A DNA stretch of 13,874 nt from CAYFMH01 sp964344775 (GCA_964344775.1 CAYFOO010000037.1:1-13874); one strand, 5' to 3'; counted from the first letter of the stretch, positions 4,954 to 12,799 are shown. The notes: generated from the letters alone by a model not told the origin. Translations and numbers: made by a program.

Positions 4954-5274
4954 TTATCCTTGTCCAGGCTGTTGCAGTCCATCTACTTCAGCAAAGAAAT
5001 CGGCATTATCCAAAATATCTAATTGCTCCTGATAAATTGTCATAACCTTGGGATCTACCAACCAAGATCTTCCTTTCAATGGAACATGGTCTCCCAACAA
5101 AGCTCTTATTTCTGGAATAATGCCAGCACTTTTTTCTGCTTCATTAAAAGCTAGCACGAAGGCATAAGCCTTTCTTAGTGACTCGTTAGCAGTCAACTTT
5201 CTTCTGTTTGTTTCTGTATTCGCAGCCATCTTGAGCTGAGACACAAAATCAAAAGTGTCTTTTTTCCTTTCCAT
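4954..5274 (-). CDS. Hypothetical protein, last gene of four-gene operon
   Basis: I do not recognise this protein. From the ATG at 5274 it has 106 residues; a GTG at 5298 would add eight and lie 8 bases from the upstream stop codon. It is soluble-looking, with charged helices in the first half (KLTANESLRKAYAFVLAFNEAE) and a WLVDPKVMTIYQEQL segment in the second. It has no cysteine, signal peptide or membrane segment. It ends with Gly-Leu-Gln-Gln-Pro-Gly-Gln-Gly. It is the last gene of the run 8536-4954 and is presumably cotranscribed. Confidence 0.75.
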   Translation of the reverse strand: MERKKDTFDFVSQLKMAANTETNRRKLTANESLRKAYAFVLAFNEAEKSAGIIPEIRALLGDHVPLKGRSWLVDPKVMTIYQEQLDILDNADFFAEVDGLQQPGQG

Positions 5275-5306
5275 TGATTTATTTTTTAGTGTTTTCACTT
5301 TTTAAT

Positions 5307-5705
5307 TTATTTTCTTTTCTTTTTATCAAACTCCACAACTTTCCCAACCTCTCCCTGTTTTTCTTGTGCTGATTTTTCTGCTTCATTCGGTCTTTGACGT
5401 CGAGAGATGTCATCTACTCCTGGCTCCAGCTCCACCCTTACTTCTACTCCATTCTCTGAAAAAAGAGCTATAGCCTGATCAATCAAACCCCCTATTTCTT
5501 TCCTTGTGTCCCCCAATTTTTCACCTTCTGAATCTTTTAATAACTCTGATGCTCTATCCACCACTTCTTTAATCCGAGAAGCATTTTCAATTGTAGGATA
5601 TTGTTTTAGCTTTTGATCCAAGACCCGAATATCGTGCTCCAATTGTCCTCTCAAAGCACTTAATACTGATTCGATAGTTTCAATTAATAAGTCTTTATTC
5701 TCCAT
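5307..5705 (-). CDS. Hypothetical helical protein
   Basis: This is an unrecognised protein of 132 residues. The first 90 or so are strongly helical and amphipathic, with likely coiled-coil character (LLIETIESVLSALRGQLEHD, RIKEVVDRASELLKDSEGEK). A short segment GVEVRVELEPGVDD follows, then a charged, probably disordered tail ending in KKKRK. Its ATG lies inside the end of the 834-residue gene, with an 11-base overlap (5695-5705), indicating translational coupling. It is probably a partner of that large protein. No enzymatic motif is seen. Confidence 0.82.
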   Translation of the reverse strand: MENKDLLIETIESVLSALRGQLEHDIRVLDQKLKQYPTIENASRIKEVVDRASELLKDSEGEKLGDTRKEIGGLIDQAIALFSENGVEVRVELEPGVDDISRRQRPNEAEKSAQEKQGEVGKVVEFDKKKRK

Positions 5706-8199
5706 TTTTTAATAATATAAGATTATCATAAAGCTCTCCTAGTAATTCTTGATTTCCCCGGCTCATAGGAAAGCCAGAATTCTCAACTCTGCCAGCCAAT
5801 GTTCCGATACTTCTTAATAATTGTTCCCTAATATAGTTAGAATTTAATAATTCTGATTCAGGAACATCCGGATTTAACCTCAAATTTCGAATATAATCTA
5901 CCCCATTTCCTAAATTTCTTAACCTTGCATCAAGCCATTTATTTCCTCTCGTTGCCAACATTTCTGATGCAACATCATCTCCTCTTGCCATAAACTCTCT
6001 TAAATTAACTGCTTGAATCATATCTCTTTCCCCCTCCAAAACATGCCAGGCATCTCTTGTTTTCACTCCTTCAAGACGATAAACAGATCTTGTGTCTGGG
6101 ATTTCATCTTTAGAAACATCAGGTGCTCTTTTTCTTGGTTTTGCCCCACAAATTCCATTTCTGAGCAACAACTCCCGATCAGCCTGATTAAATCCTGCTT
6201 CTCTCAAAATTCGTCCCTTTGCCAATAACTCTGCCTGGGTATATTTGGGAAATCCCTTGGCATCAATCCCTCCTGTTGCTTTAATTTCATGTGCCTTCCA
6301 GATAGCTTCTTTTTTTGCATCACTGAGAGGCCCCAAAATACCCTCAGCCGCCTCTCCTCTTAATTTCTTTGCTTTAGCTAGTGGGATCTTGTCTGATGGC
6401 TCAGGAAGATTTAGATTTTTATTCAATTCATCAGGATCAACCGATGGACGACGAGAAGTCGCTGAACCACTACTTGGTCTAGAAAATGTAGCTCCTCCAT
6501 GGGTTCCAGTGGCCCTTACTTCAACATCTGCACTTCTCTGAGCAGATTGCATTGCTTCCTTTAGATTTGTAATCCTTCCATTGTAATTCACAGGGATTTG
6601 TTCTGGATCCAATCCCATCCTCATCGCAGTATACAATCGAGTTTGTCCATTGTTTACTTCCCTCCCAATGATAGTTATATCTCCAGGGTGCTCTTTCAAA
6701 AAAGCTGCAAATTGTGCTTCATCCATGGCTCTAGCCCTTACATCTGGATTCGCATCTTCTCGATATTTTTGATATTTTCCTCTAGACTCGGCCAAAGATC
6801 TGGAAAACTTAAAATTAGCGAAAAAATCATTCACTACATCAGGAGTTCCCAAAGTTGCAAGTTCATCTTGGATATCTTTATCAGGAACTCTATCTGATAA
6901 TTTAACTACATCTCCTTCTGGTGTACCTACTGGTTTCTTTTTAGCCAATTCGGTACTCCTCCGTGCTCGAGCCATCTCCATCAATGTTTCCATCTGATCA
7001 GGAGTGTAATTCTCTCCTAATCTATTTCTTAAATTTTCTCTAATTTCATCAGTTTTTCCCTTCCGAAGTAAGTCCTCCATTTTCAAAATTTGAGTAACTG
7101 CTGCATCCTGATCTGGAATATCAGAAACAGCTTTTTTTACTTCTACAGGTTTTTTCCTTGGTCGAAGTTCCGTCACCGTTGCTTTTGGTTTAGAAGCAAC
7201 GCTTGAAGTAGGAGCAGGCTTAGGTTTTGGCTTCGGCTTCACACTCGCCTCATAAGCATCTACCCGCCTCTGAATAACATCCTCTGGGATTCCTTTTGCT
7301 CTCAGGGCATTCACCGCATCTTCCATTCTGTATCCACTCTTAGGTTTCATAGCTTTCTGAATCATTTCATCCGCTATTTCTGTTTCCGTTTTTGCTTTTT
7401 TTACTGTTTCTGTTTGTGCCTTTGGTTGTGTTGATGGTGCATCTGGTTTTTTGTCAGGAGTGGCTCCTTTTTTTAATCCTTTTTTAAACCCGGCTTTAAA
7501 AATCTTTCTTCCCATACTTGCGATTCCCCCTCCAAACTCAAGAAGTGCCGTAGCCACAAATCTCCCCGCATGATAAAGCCCTGATGCAGCTTTTTTGACT
7601 GCTTGCCAGCCTCCCACTCCAGCACTTTTCAGCGTAGCGATAGGACTTTTGATGAAATTTATTGCCATATCTTTTATCCCCTTCACTACTGCCATAGCAG
7701 TGGCAATAGGGGTGGCAATGAGAGCTGAAGCCATTTCCCAATTTTCTTTGAACCAATCGACGGTGGCTTCCATCATTCCTTTAGCAAATTTTCCAAGATG
7801 CTTTATTTTTTCCCAAGCTACTTTTTTGAAATTTTCAAAGGCATCTTTTTTGACTTCTTCTTTGTCCATTTCAGCGTTTTCTCCTTCTGTATCTTCTGAT
7901 ACTCCTCCTTCTTTCACCTCTGGTGATGTTGTTTCCGTTTCTGCACTTTCAGGAGTTTCCGTCTGTGCTTCTACTGTTTGAATTGGTGTATCTGGTTCTT
8001 CCAGGATTCCAGCAATATCCCCTTCCAGGGCTCGGCCATCTTCTCTTTCTGCCAATCGCGTCTCCTGTTCAGGAGTCATTTTCACTTTTTCCCCTTCTGG
8101 TCCCCTTGGTCCTTCTGCATCACTTCGAAATATAAATCTTGCTCCTTTTTCATCAAAAGGTTCTTTGAATAATGAAAAACAAAGTAAATTAAGATTCAT
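5695..8199 (-). CDS. Large hypothetical protein (834 aa) with ParB-like segment
   Basis: I do not recognise the full protein. Residues 1-120 are acidic and low-complexity (Glu/Thr/Ser). Residues 120-245 are Lys-rich amphipathic helices with a hydrophobic stretch at about 157-172 (MASALIATPIATAMAVV) that might touch or cross the membrane; there is no signal peptide. Residues 250-430 are disordered linkers with KPKPKPKPAP and TPDKKPDAPSTQP. Residues 505-538 (DITIIGREVNNGQTRLYTA... then GL..EQIPV) resemble the ParB/Srx N-terminal pattern of G-x-x-R...A...GL...IPV, by eye only. The C-terminal 250 residues look globular and contain the only cysteine outside position 7. Its start overlaps the upstream gene by 11 bases and its stop overlaps the downstream gene by 11. 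A start at Met41 is possible. The role is unknown; the layout suggests a multidomain scaffold, perhaps envelope- or DNA-associated. Confidence 0.8.
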   Translation of the reverse strand: MNLNLLCFSLFKEPFDEKGARFIFRSDAEGPRGPEGEKVKMTPEQETRLAEREDGRALEGDIAGILEEPDTPIQTVEAQTETPESAETETTSPEVKEGGVSEDTEGENAEMDKEEVKKDAFENFKKVAWEKIKHLGKFAKGMMEATVDWFKENWEMASALIATPIATAMAVVKGIKDMAINFIKSPIATLKSAGVGGWQAVKKAASGLYHAGRFVATALLEFGGGIASMGRKIFKAGFKKGLKKGATPDKKPDAPSTQPKAQTETVKKAKTETEIADEMIQKAMKPKSGYRMEDAVNALRAKGIPEDVIQRRVDAYEASVKPKPKPKPAPTSSVASKPKATVTELRPRKKPVEVKKAVSDIPDQDAAVTQILKMEDLLRKGKTDEIRENLRNRLGENYTPDQMETLMEMARARRSTELAKKKPVGTPEGDVVKLSDRVPDKDIQDELATLGTPDVVNDFFANFKFSRSLAESRGKYQKYREDANPDVRARAMDEAQFAAFLKEHPGDITIIGREVNNGQTRLYTAMRMGLDPEQIPVNYNGRITNLKEAMQSAQRSADVEVRATGTHGGATFSRPSSGSATSRRPSVDPDELNKNLNLPEPSDKIPLAKAKKLRGEAAEGILGPLSDAKKEAIWKAHEIKATGGIDAKGFPKYTQAELLAKGRILREAGFNQADRELLLRNGICGAKPRKRAPDVSKDEIPDTRSVYRLEGVKTRDAWHVLEGERDMIQAVNLREFMARGDDVASEMLATRGNKWLDARLRNLGNGVDYIRNLRLNPDVPESELLNSNYIREQLLRSIGTLAGRVENSGFPMSRGNQELLGELYDNLILLKNGE

Positions 8200-8536
8200 T
8201 TTCGGTTATGTTTTCTAAGTCTTTTAGCAGTGCTTCTGCTTCGGCCTCATCATGACTTCGAGAAGCAGCTTCTTTTTCTCGCAGGCTTTTTACCTGCGAT
8301 TTTCTAGTATCGCCTTTTTTCTGTGCGTGTTCTCTTTTTAATTCTTCGATCACTACCACTGCCTCCCCTGCTGCAATCCTTTTTTTTCTTTCTTCTGACT
8401 GCTCAAACGCCGCAATCAGCTTTTCTATTTTTTCATCACTAAATCGATCAATCCCAGATACAATTTGCTCTCCCAAACCACCAATGTCAGCGGCTCTTTT
8501 TTTTACGAGTTGCAGGAGGTATTCTTTTCGGTTCAT
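8189..8536 (-). CDS. Hypothetical helical protein, first gene of four-gene operon
   Basis: An unrecognised protein of 115 residues, almost entirely charged and helical (EKIEKLIAAFEQSEERKKRI, EELKREHAQKKGD), with likely coiled coil in the middle and an acidic C-terminus. It has no cysteine, signal peptide or membrane segment. It is the first gene of the operon, behind a good promoter at 8560-8588. Its end overlaps the 834-residue gene by 11 bases in the arrangement ATGAATCTTAA, so the two are likely translated together. Confidence 0.8.
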   Translation of the reverse strand: MNRKEYLLQLVKKRAADIGGLGEQIVSGIDRFSDEKIEKLIAAFEQSEERKKRIAAGEAVVVIEELKREHAQKKGDTRKSQVKSLREKEAASRSHDEAEAEALLKDLENITENES

Positions 8537-8559
8537 TTTTTGAGTACAGATATCTAATT

Positions 8560-8588
8560 ATTATATCATAAATAAGCCAAAAAAACAA
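8560..8588 (-). promoter_or_regulatory. Promoter of the 8536-4954 operon
   Basis: On the minus strand TTGTTT (8588-8583), 17 bases, then TATAAT (8565-8560). The start would fall near 8553, leaving a short leader of about 17 bases without a Shine-Dalgarno sequence before the ATG at 8536. It lies in the 117-base gap after the hydrogenase large-subunit gene. Confidence 0.7.
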
Positions 8589-8653
8589 TGGTTTTAGCTG
8601 TTTATTTACAACTTCCAATCCCCCATCCAAAATTACTAATTATTCATTACTCA

Positions 8654-9988
8654 TTAATCATTGTTTTCCTTCCAATTTACTTTCAAAAAATGCGTTGAAC
8701 ACGAGAAACACGGATCAAACGCCCGAATCATTTTTTCTATTTCGAGCTGCAGTTCTTCTTTCTTTTTGTTGGGCTCTTTTTCGAGCACTTCGTTTAAATA
8801 GATTTGAACATTGATCTCCATGTCGGCTAAATTTTGCACGGTTGGGGTGATAATATTGGCTTCCTTGAGTACCCCAGATTTGTTGAATTTGTAATCGTGA
8901 AAAAGGATGCCTCGCGGTACCTCGATTGTACCAATTCCTCGATATTCCTCATTTCGCAACGAAGAATCGAGTAACTCCAATTTTGGTATTTTTACTTTTT
9001 CCGGTACAAAATCGTTGGTCTCCAAGATTGCAATCGCTCGCTCTGTCCAGTGCAAAATCTCCAGGGCCTGCGTGATATTATTGTGGAAAAGATTGGTCGA
9101 AGGAACCGGGATTTTATATTTTTTGATCAATTTTTTTGTTCGATCACTGAGTTTGCCGAAGCTGTTGTTTACACGAGCCAAAGCTCCGGTCATAAACTCT
9201 TTTCCTTCGATCGTGGCAAACTTGGCGGTGGAATCTTTGTGGAAATATTCAGTAATAAAATCCTCATATTTTTCTTGAGGAAAACGAAGTCCCGTATTCG
9301 TCACAATCTCACCAGTGTGCAATGGAAATGTTTCGTCATTTTCAAGGGAAACGAAGACGGTATCTTTCTTTTCGTACTGCGGCACTTCCAATCCTGCAAA
9401 AAGCTCGATGGTTTTTTCCACAAGTGGCAAAATCCCCTTCAATTCCTTCAGCATTTCCTGAAATTTGGCTTTTGGCTGAACCTTCGTCACGCCGCCGACC
9501 ACTGTGACAAAAGGATGCATGTCTCGCCCTCCGATCAAAGTAACCAGCTCATTTCCCACCCGGATAATCTCCAAACAATCTTTAATCTCCTGGTTGTACT
9601 CCTTCGCCATCGCAATCGCACTGCCGTACCCGAGGAAATCCGGCAAAACGAAAAAATAAAGATGCGAAGCGTGGCTTCGGATCCGTTCTCCGATAGTAAT
9701 TAACTCCCGCAAAAATTCGGTCTGATGGGTAGCTTTGATCCCAAAAGCATTTTCGATGGCCTTCAACGAAGCAATCGTGTGTCCACAAGAACAAATTCCA
9801 CAAATCCGAGAAGTGATCAGTGTCACTTCGTCCCACCTCCGCCCTTTAATTATGCCTTCGAAGTATCGGGCTCCCTCCACAGAATGCACGTGGCATTTCT
9901 CCACTTTACCGTCCTTGATCGAGATATCGACCTCAGCATGGCCCTCGACCTTCGTCACGTGATTGAGAGTGATTTTTTTTGTTTTCAT
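8654..9988 (-). CDS. Group 3b [NiFe]-hydrogenase, large (alpha) subunit
   Basis: This is the catalytic subunit of a cytosolic NAD(P)-linked hydrogenase, carrying the NiFe(CN)2CO centre; 444 residues is normal. The N-terminal nickel ligands are in RICGICSCGH (61-70, C63 and C66) and the C-terminal ligands in DPCFSCSTH (425-433, C427 and C430). After H433 there are 11 more residues, consistent with a peptide removed by a maturation protease. GGRDMHPFVTVVGG in the middle is typical of group 3b. Its ATG overlaps the stop codon of the RelE-type toxin gene (ATGA at 9985-9988), so its translation is probably coupled to the toxin. The small and diaphorase subunits lie upstream on the same strand. No maturation gene (hypA-F, protease) is in the window. 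Confidence 0.95.
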   Translation of the reverse strand: MKTKKITLNHVTKVEGHAEVDISIKDGKVEKCHVHSVEGARYFEGIIKGRRWDEVTLITSRICGICSCGHTIASLKAIENAFGIKATHQTEFLRELITIGERIRSHASHLYFFVLPDFLGYGSAIAMAKEYNQEIKDCLEIIRVGNELVTLIGGRDMHPFVTVVGGVTKVQPKAKFQEMLKELKGILPLVEKTIELFAGLEVPQYEKKDTVFVSLENDETFPLHTGEIVTNTGLRFPQEKYEDFITEYFHKDSTAKFATIEGKEFMTGALARVNNSFGKLSDRTKKLIKKYKIPVPSTNLFHNNITQALEILHWTERAIAILETNDFVPEKVKIPKLELLDSSLRNEEYRGIGTIEVPRGILFHDYKFNKSGVLKEANIITPTVQNLADMEINVQIYLNEVLEKEPNKKKEELQLEIEKMIRAFDPCFSCSTHFLKVNWKENND

Positions 9989-10251
9989 TTGTTTTTATAG
10001 ATCAGATCATGGTGCTGAAAAGCGAGAAAAACAACCTTTTTTTCATCTTCAATAACTTCAAAAAGAAGAACAAAACTTCCGATATGGGCTCTCCTTTTAT
10101 TTTTAAAAACATTCCTCAAAGGCTTGTAATGGTAAGGATTTTCTAAAATTTCTTCTGTTTTGTTTCTGAGTCTTTTTTGTAATACAACATCCTTGATCTT
10201 TTTAAGATCGTTTCGAAATTCGTCAGAAAAATCCGAATGATAATTAGTCAT
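9985..10251 (-). CDS. RelE/ParE-type toxin (predicted mRNA interferase)
   Basis: The product has 88 residues from the ATG at 10251. It shows the RelE-like pattern: FSDEFRNDLKKI, then a basic helix ending in TEEILENPYHYKPLR, then KRRAHIGSFVLLFEVI and VVFLAFQHHDLIY at the end. RelE/YafQ relatives bind the ribosome and cut mRNA; ParE relatives poison gyrase, and I cannot tell which applies. The start at 10251 overlaps the antitoxin gene by 8 bases, the usual antitoxin-toxin coupling. A longer frame upstream to 10329 reads through the antitoxin and is rejected. Unusually, the stop codon overlaps the hydrogenase alpha start. Confidence 0.88.
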   Translation of the reverse strand: MTNYHSDFSDEFRNDLKKIKDVVLQKRLRNKTEEILENPYHYKPLRNVFKNKRRAHIGSFVLLFEVIEDEKKVVFLAFQHHDLIYKNK

Positions 10252-10531
10252 TCCAAACACTTTCAAAAAACTTATCTCTCTCCTCTTTTGTATTACATTC
10301 CACATACCCTCCTTTTTTATAAGCTTCATCCCTTCGTTTTATTTCCTCGACAAACTCCTCTCGAATCATTTCTTCTGGCGGCATATTTTCATCTGCTTCT
10401 TCTGGCTCAATAATAATCCGAAAAGTTTGGTATTCAGAATCATCTGCTGACAACTGTTTTTGCCAACGAGTTGGGAGATCAGCTTTCTTCACATGTTGAA
10501 GGACGGTTGCAGTAGATTTTGAAGAAGCCAT
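10244..10531 (-). CDS. Antitoxin partner of the RelE-type toxin
   Basis: A 95-residue protein encoded directly before the toxin and overlapping it by 8 bases. The N-terminus (KSTATVLQHVKKADLPTRWQ) could hold the DNA-binding part. The middle TFRIIIEPEEADENMPPEEM is acidic, and the C-terminus is a charged helix (EEFVEEIKRRDEAYKKG...) suited to wrapping the toxin. I do not recognise a named antitoxin family; the call rests on position, size and composition. Antitoxins of this kind usually repress their own promoter, here the candidate at 10560-10588. Confidence 0.75.
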   Translation of the reverse strand: MASSKSTATVLQHVKKADLPTRWQKQLSADDSEYQTFRIIIEPEEADENMPPEEMIREEFVEEIKRRDEAYKKGGYVECNTKEERDKFFESVWND

Positions 10532-10559
10532 GAAAAAAAATTAGACAAATATCACCTTC

Positions 10560-10588
10560 AGTCTAACGCGTGGAGTTTTATTTTTCAA
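10560..10588 (-). promoter_or_regulatory. Promoter of antitoxin-toxin-hydrogenase alpha
   Basis: On the minus strand TTGAAA (10588-10583), 17 bases, then TAGACT (10565-10560). The start near 10553 leaves a leader of about 22 bases before the antitoxin ATG. It would allow the large subunit to be expressed from the toxin-antitoxin promoter. Confidence 0.5.
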
Positions 10589-10620
10589 GGCAATGTTTGA
10601 TAGATCGAAAAAATGAAAAA

Positions 10621-11454
10621 CTAATTCTTCTTCACCACCGGACAAAACATATCCATCACCGGATGGTTATCTTTTTCTATTTCCTCTCCCTCTTTGATAT
10701 CTTTTTCCATCATTGCCTGAAATTTCACCCCCGCAAATCGATTGAGATGTTTGAAGATCGTATCTTTAGGGATCCCCTTGCTTTCGAGGAGTTTAAAGTA
10801 CGCTTCGAAATTGGTATCTCCATACGGCCCACGACATCCGATACACGGATAGTTCTCCTGCGGACACATCACGGAGCAGTTACCGAAAGTCACCGGCCCG
10901 AGACACTCAATCCCCTCCTCCAGTAAACACCCCCGTTCTCGCAAATTGCATTCGTAGCAGATCGGTTTTTCGTACACTTTGAATTCTTTTCCGAGCAAAG
11001 TCTGTTTGATAAATTGAAGAAATTCCTGCTTATCCATCGGACACCCTCGGATGTACGCGTCCACATACACATGCTTGTCCACCGGCATCGGATTGAGACT
11101 CTTCATTTGCTCCAGCTCTTTTTGTTGATAAACAGAAAGCTGAACATTTTTATTGTTCACAAAATTCTTAATTGCGGGCACACATCCGTCTGTAGCACAG
11201 GATCCGATCGCCACCAACTTCCTCGTTTTTTTTCTGAGATGCTTCACTTCTTCCAGATCTGCTTCGCTCACCACCACCCCCTCCAGAAAAATAACATCAA
11301 AACCGTCCTCCTCGTCATTGTATTCTTTCCCCACCGGAAAAGATCGTAGATCCACGGCGTCAATAATGTCCAGAAGCTCTTTTTGGTAGAGAATATTGAG
11401 CTGACAGCCCATACAGCCTGTGATTCCATAGATACCAACTTTTAGTTTTTTCAT
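10621..11454 (-). CDS. Group 3b [NiFe]-hydrogenase, small (delta) subunit
   Basis: The electron-transfer small subunit; 277 residues from the ATG at 11454. I chose this start because MKKLKVGIYGITGCMGCQLN is the family N-terminus and the upstream frame reads through a hairpin repeat. The proximal [4Fe-4S] ligands are C14, C17, C86 (GSCATDG) and C138 (RGCPMD). Further cysteines in the second half (C166, C169, C176, C184, C193, C197, C204, C207) fit two more Fe-S clusters, as in HydD-type subunits. It moves electrons between the NiFe site of alpha and the flavin/2Fe-2S gamma subunit. In related operons it lies directly between gamma and alpha; here a DUF559 gene separates it from gamma and a toxin-antitoxin pair separates it from alpha. 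Confidence 0.94.
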   Translation of the reverse strand: MKKLKVGIYGITGCMGCQLNILYQKELLDIIDAVDLRSFPVGKEYNDEEDGFDVIFLEGVVVSEADLEEVKHLRKKTRKLVAIGSCATDGCVPAIKNFVNNKNVQLSVYQQKELEQMKSLNPMPVDKHVYVDAYIRGCPMDKQEFLQFIKQTLLGKEFKVYEKPICYECNLRERGCLLEEGIECLGPVTFGNCSVMCPQENYPCIGCRGPYGDTNFEAYFKLLESKGIPKDTIFKHLNRFAGVKFQAMMEKDIKEGEEIEKDNHPVMDMFCPVVKKN

Positions 11455-11466
11455 TTTTGCATTGAT

Positions 11467-11501
11467 AAGCCCCCCTCTTCGAGGGGGGAGAGGGGGGTTA
11501 A
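11467..11501. repeat. G/C-run hairpin flanking DUF559 gene, inner copy
   Basis: AAGCCCCCC, a TCTTCGA-type turn and GGGGGG form a strong hairpin, followed by AGAGGGGGG and TTAA. It is the inverted counterpart of 11944-11980. The DUF559 stop codon (11498-11500) is part of it. Confidence 0.75.
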
Positions 11502-11932
11502 GTTTCGACGGATGTCGAAAAATCAGCACCAAGATTTTTTAGCTCTCTCTCCCGTTCATTTACCACACGCTCCAAATCATCATAAACTCCTTCAATATTT
11601 CCCATTACCTCATTATTCCAATACCGAACCACCTTGATTCCCATTTTATTTAATATTTCAGTCCTTCGCTGATCATAAGCTTCTTGGTCCGCGTGAGAAT
11701 CCCCATCGACTTCGATCGCCAACAATAATTTGGAACAATAAAAATCAAGGATAAAGTTATCAACCAGTTTTTGTCTGAGAAATTTAAAACCTTTTAATTT
11801 TCGATTGCTCAAAACCTCAAACCACAGTTTTTTTTCTGGTGCTGGCATATTATTCCTATTATCTCGAGCTCTCTGCTTGAGATTAATGTTGTATGACACC
11901 ATTGGTCCTGCTACATACACTTTTGTGCTCAT
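11498..11932 (-). CDS. DUF559 (Vsr-like) endonuclease-fold protein
   Basis: The product has 144 residues from the ATG at 11932. It shows the DUF559 pattern: a lead segment KQRARDNRNNMPAPEKKLWF, then LRQKLVDNFILDFYC, LLLAIEVDGDSH and YDQRRTEILNKMG followed by VVRYWNNEV. This is the fold of very-short-patch-repair nucleases, with likely metal ligands D and E in DFYC and IEVDG. Cellular function in this family is poorly known. The gene sits between the gamma and delta hydrogenase genes, and both edges coincide with inverted copies of a C/G-run hairpin repeat. The longer upstream frame is a translation of that repeat. I infer a small insertion cassette, possibly self-mobilising; it is not part of the hydrogenase. 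Confidence 0.9.
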   Translation of the reverse strand: MSTKVYVAGPMVSYNINLKQRARDNRNNMPAPEKKLWFEVLSNRKLKGFKFLRQKLVDNFILDFYCSKLLLAIEVDGDSHADQEAYDQRRTEILNKMGIKVVRYWNNEVMGNIEGVYDDLERVVNERERELKNLGADFSTSVET

Positions 11933-11943
11933 TATCTTCGATT

Positions 11944-11980
11944 TTAATCTCCCTCTCTCCCTTTGACAAGGGGGCTTTAA
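11944..11980. repeat. G/C-run hairpin flanking DUF559 gene, outer copy
   Basis: TTAA, CTCCCTCTCTCCC, a TTTGACA turn and AGGGGGCTTTAA; read on the minus strand it aligns with 11467-11501. Its outer edge contains the gamma-subunit stop codon (11977-11979), so the element abuts the end of that gene exactly. Confidence 0.75.
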
Positions 11981-12792
11981 TACACCTCGTCCCACCGAAA
12001 AACCGGCCCATCCTTGCAACAATATTTCCCCCGAATCATACAATGTCCACATCGCCCCACCCCACACTTCATATGCCGTTCTTCAGAAATCCAGATCTGA
12101 TCCGGGTTAAATCCTTTGGAAATAAGTTTTTCGGCTGCCACATTCATCATAATTGGCGGTCCGCAGACAAAAATAACTTTGTTTCGATCGGGCGTAGGCT
12201 TGAGATAATCCGTGATAAATCCTTTTTTCGCGTCCTTCATTTTTTCGTTGCTTTTGTCTTCATCGCTAAAAGCTACTTCCAATCCCATATCCTGCTTTTC
12301 CCATTTGCTGAAATCTTCTCCGAAGAGCACATCCTTCCCAGTACGGAAACCGAAAAAATTCCGTACACTTTTAAATTTATCCCGATGAACTTCTAGATAT
12401 TCAATAATGCCACGCAGCGGGGCCACTCCACACCCTCCTCCGATCAGGATCACATCTTTACCGTGAAAATCTGACATCGGATATCCTCGACCGTATGGTC
12501 CACGCAAACCTACTTTATCTCCGGCTTTCAAATTGCAAAGGGCATGTGATACATTCCCCACATCGCGGATCGACATCTCGAAGTACTTGGTATCATAAGA
12601 ACAAATTGAGATCGGTGCCTCTCCAATTCCCAATAAATTGCACTGCATAAATTGCCCTGGATCGTGATTGATCGGTACTTCAAATCGCAGGAGGTATTCA
12701 TCCACCGTTTGCTGCGTAATTTTATCCACCGAGCAAAAAGTGATTTCTTGCTCGGCCATGATTTTGTTTTTGTCGAAAAGGAATTTGGGCAT
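11977..12792 (-). CDS. Group 3b hydrogenase, NAD(P)/FAD-binding gamma subunit
   Basis: This is the diaphorase subunit that links the hydrogenase to NAD(P)(H); 271 residues, similar to HydG of Pyrococcus. It has a ferredoxin-reductase fold. The FAD-binding region includes GEAPISICS (57-65) and LRGPYGRGYP (96-105). The pyridine-nucleotide motif GGGCGVAPLRG is at 118-128 and FVCGPPIMM at 208-216. The C-terminal [2Fe-2S] site is MKCGVGRCGHC (C243, C248, C251) with C259 in CCKDGP. Start uncertain: ATG at 12792 or at 12759 (MAEQEITF); neither has a Shine-Dalgarno sequence. It begins 7 bases after the DUF5615 gene, so the toxin-antitoxin pair and gamma probably share a transcript. The usual beta subunit upstream is missing in the window. 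Confidence 0.93.
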   Translation of the reverse strand: MPKFLFDKNKIMAEQEITFCSVDKITQQTVDEYLLRFEVPINHDPGQFMQCNLLGIGEAPISICSYDTKYFEMSIRDVGNVSHALCNLKAGDKVGLRGPYGRGYPMSDFHGKDVILIGGGCGVAPLRGIIEYLEVHRDKFKSVRNFFGFRTGKDVLFGEDFSKWEKQDMGLEVAFSDEDKSNEKMKDAKKGFITDYLKPTPDRNKVIFVCGPPIMMNVAAEKLISKGFNPDQIWISEERHMKCGVGRCGHCMIRGKYCCKDGPVFRWDEVY

Positions 12793-12799
12793 TGGAAAA

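Noticed and set aside
6013..7981. Plus-strand frames opposite the 834-residue gene
   Set aside because: They are antisense shadows rich in Phe, Ser and Cys with no promoter, while the minus-strand frame is continuous and operon-linked.
8589..8653. Rho-independent terminator after the hydrogenase alpha gene
   Set aside because: Only a 5-bp AAACA/TGTTT stem before a T run is visible, which is too weak to call.
4945..9987. Recoding of UGA as an amino acid
   Set aside because: TGA ends the YraN-like and toxin genes at expected family lengths, and no in-frame TGA is needed in any recognised gene.
11455..11532. Upstream start at 11532 for the hydrogenase delta subunit
   Set aside because: The added residues translate the C/G-run hairpin; the conserved N-terminus starts at 11454.
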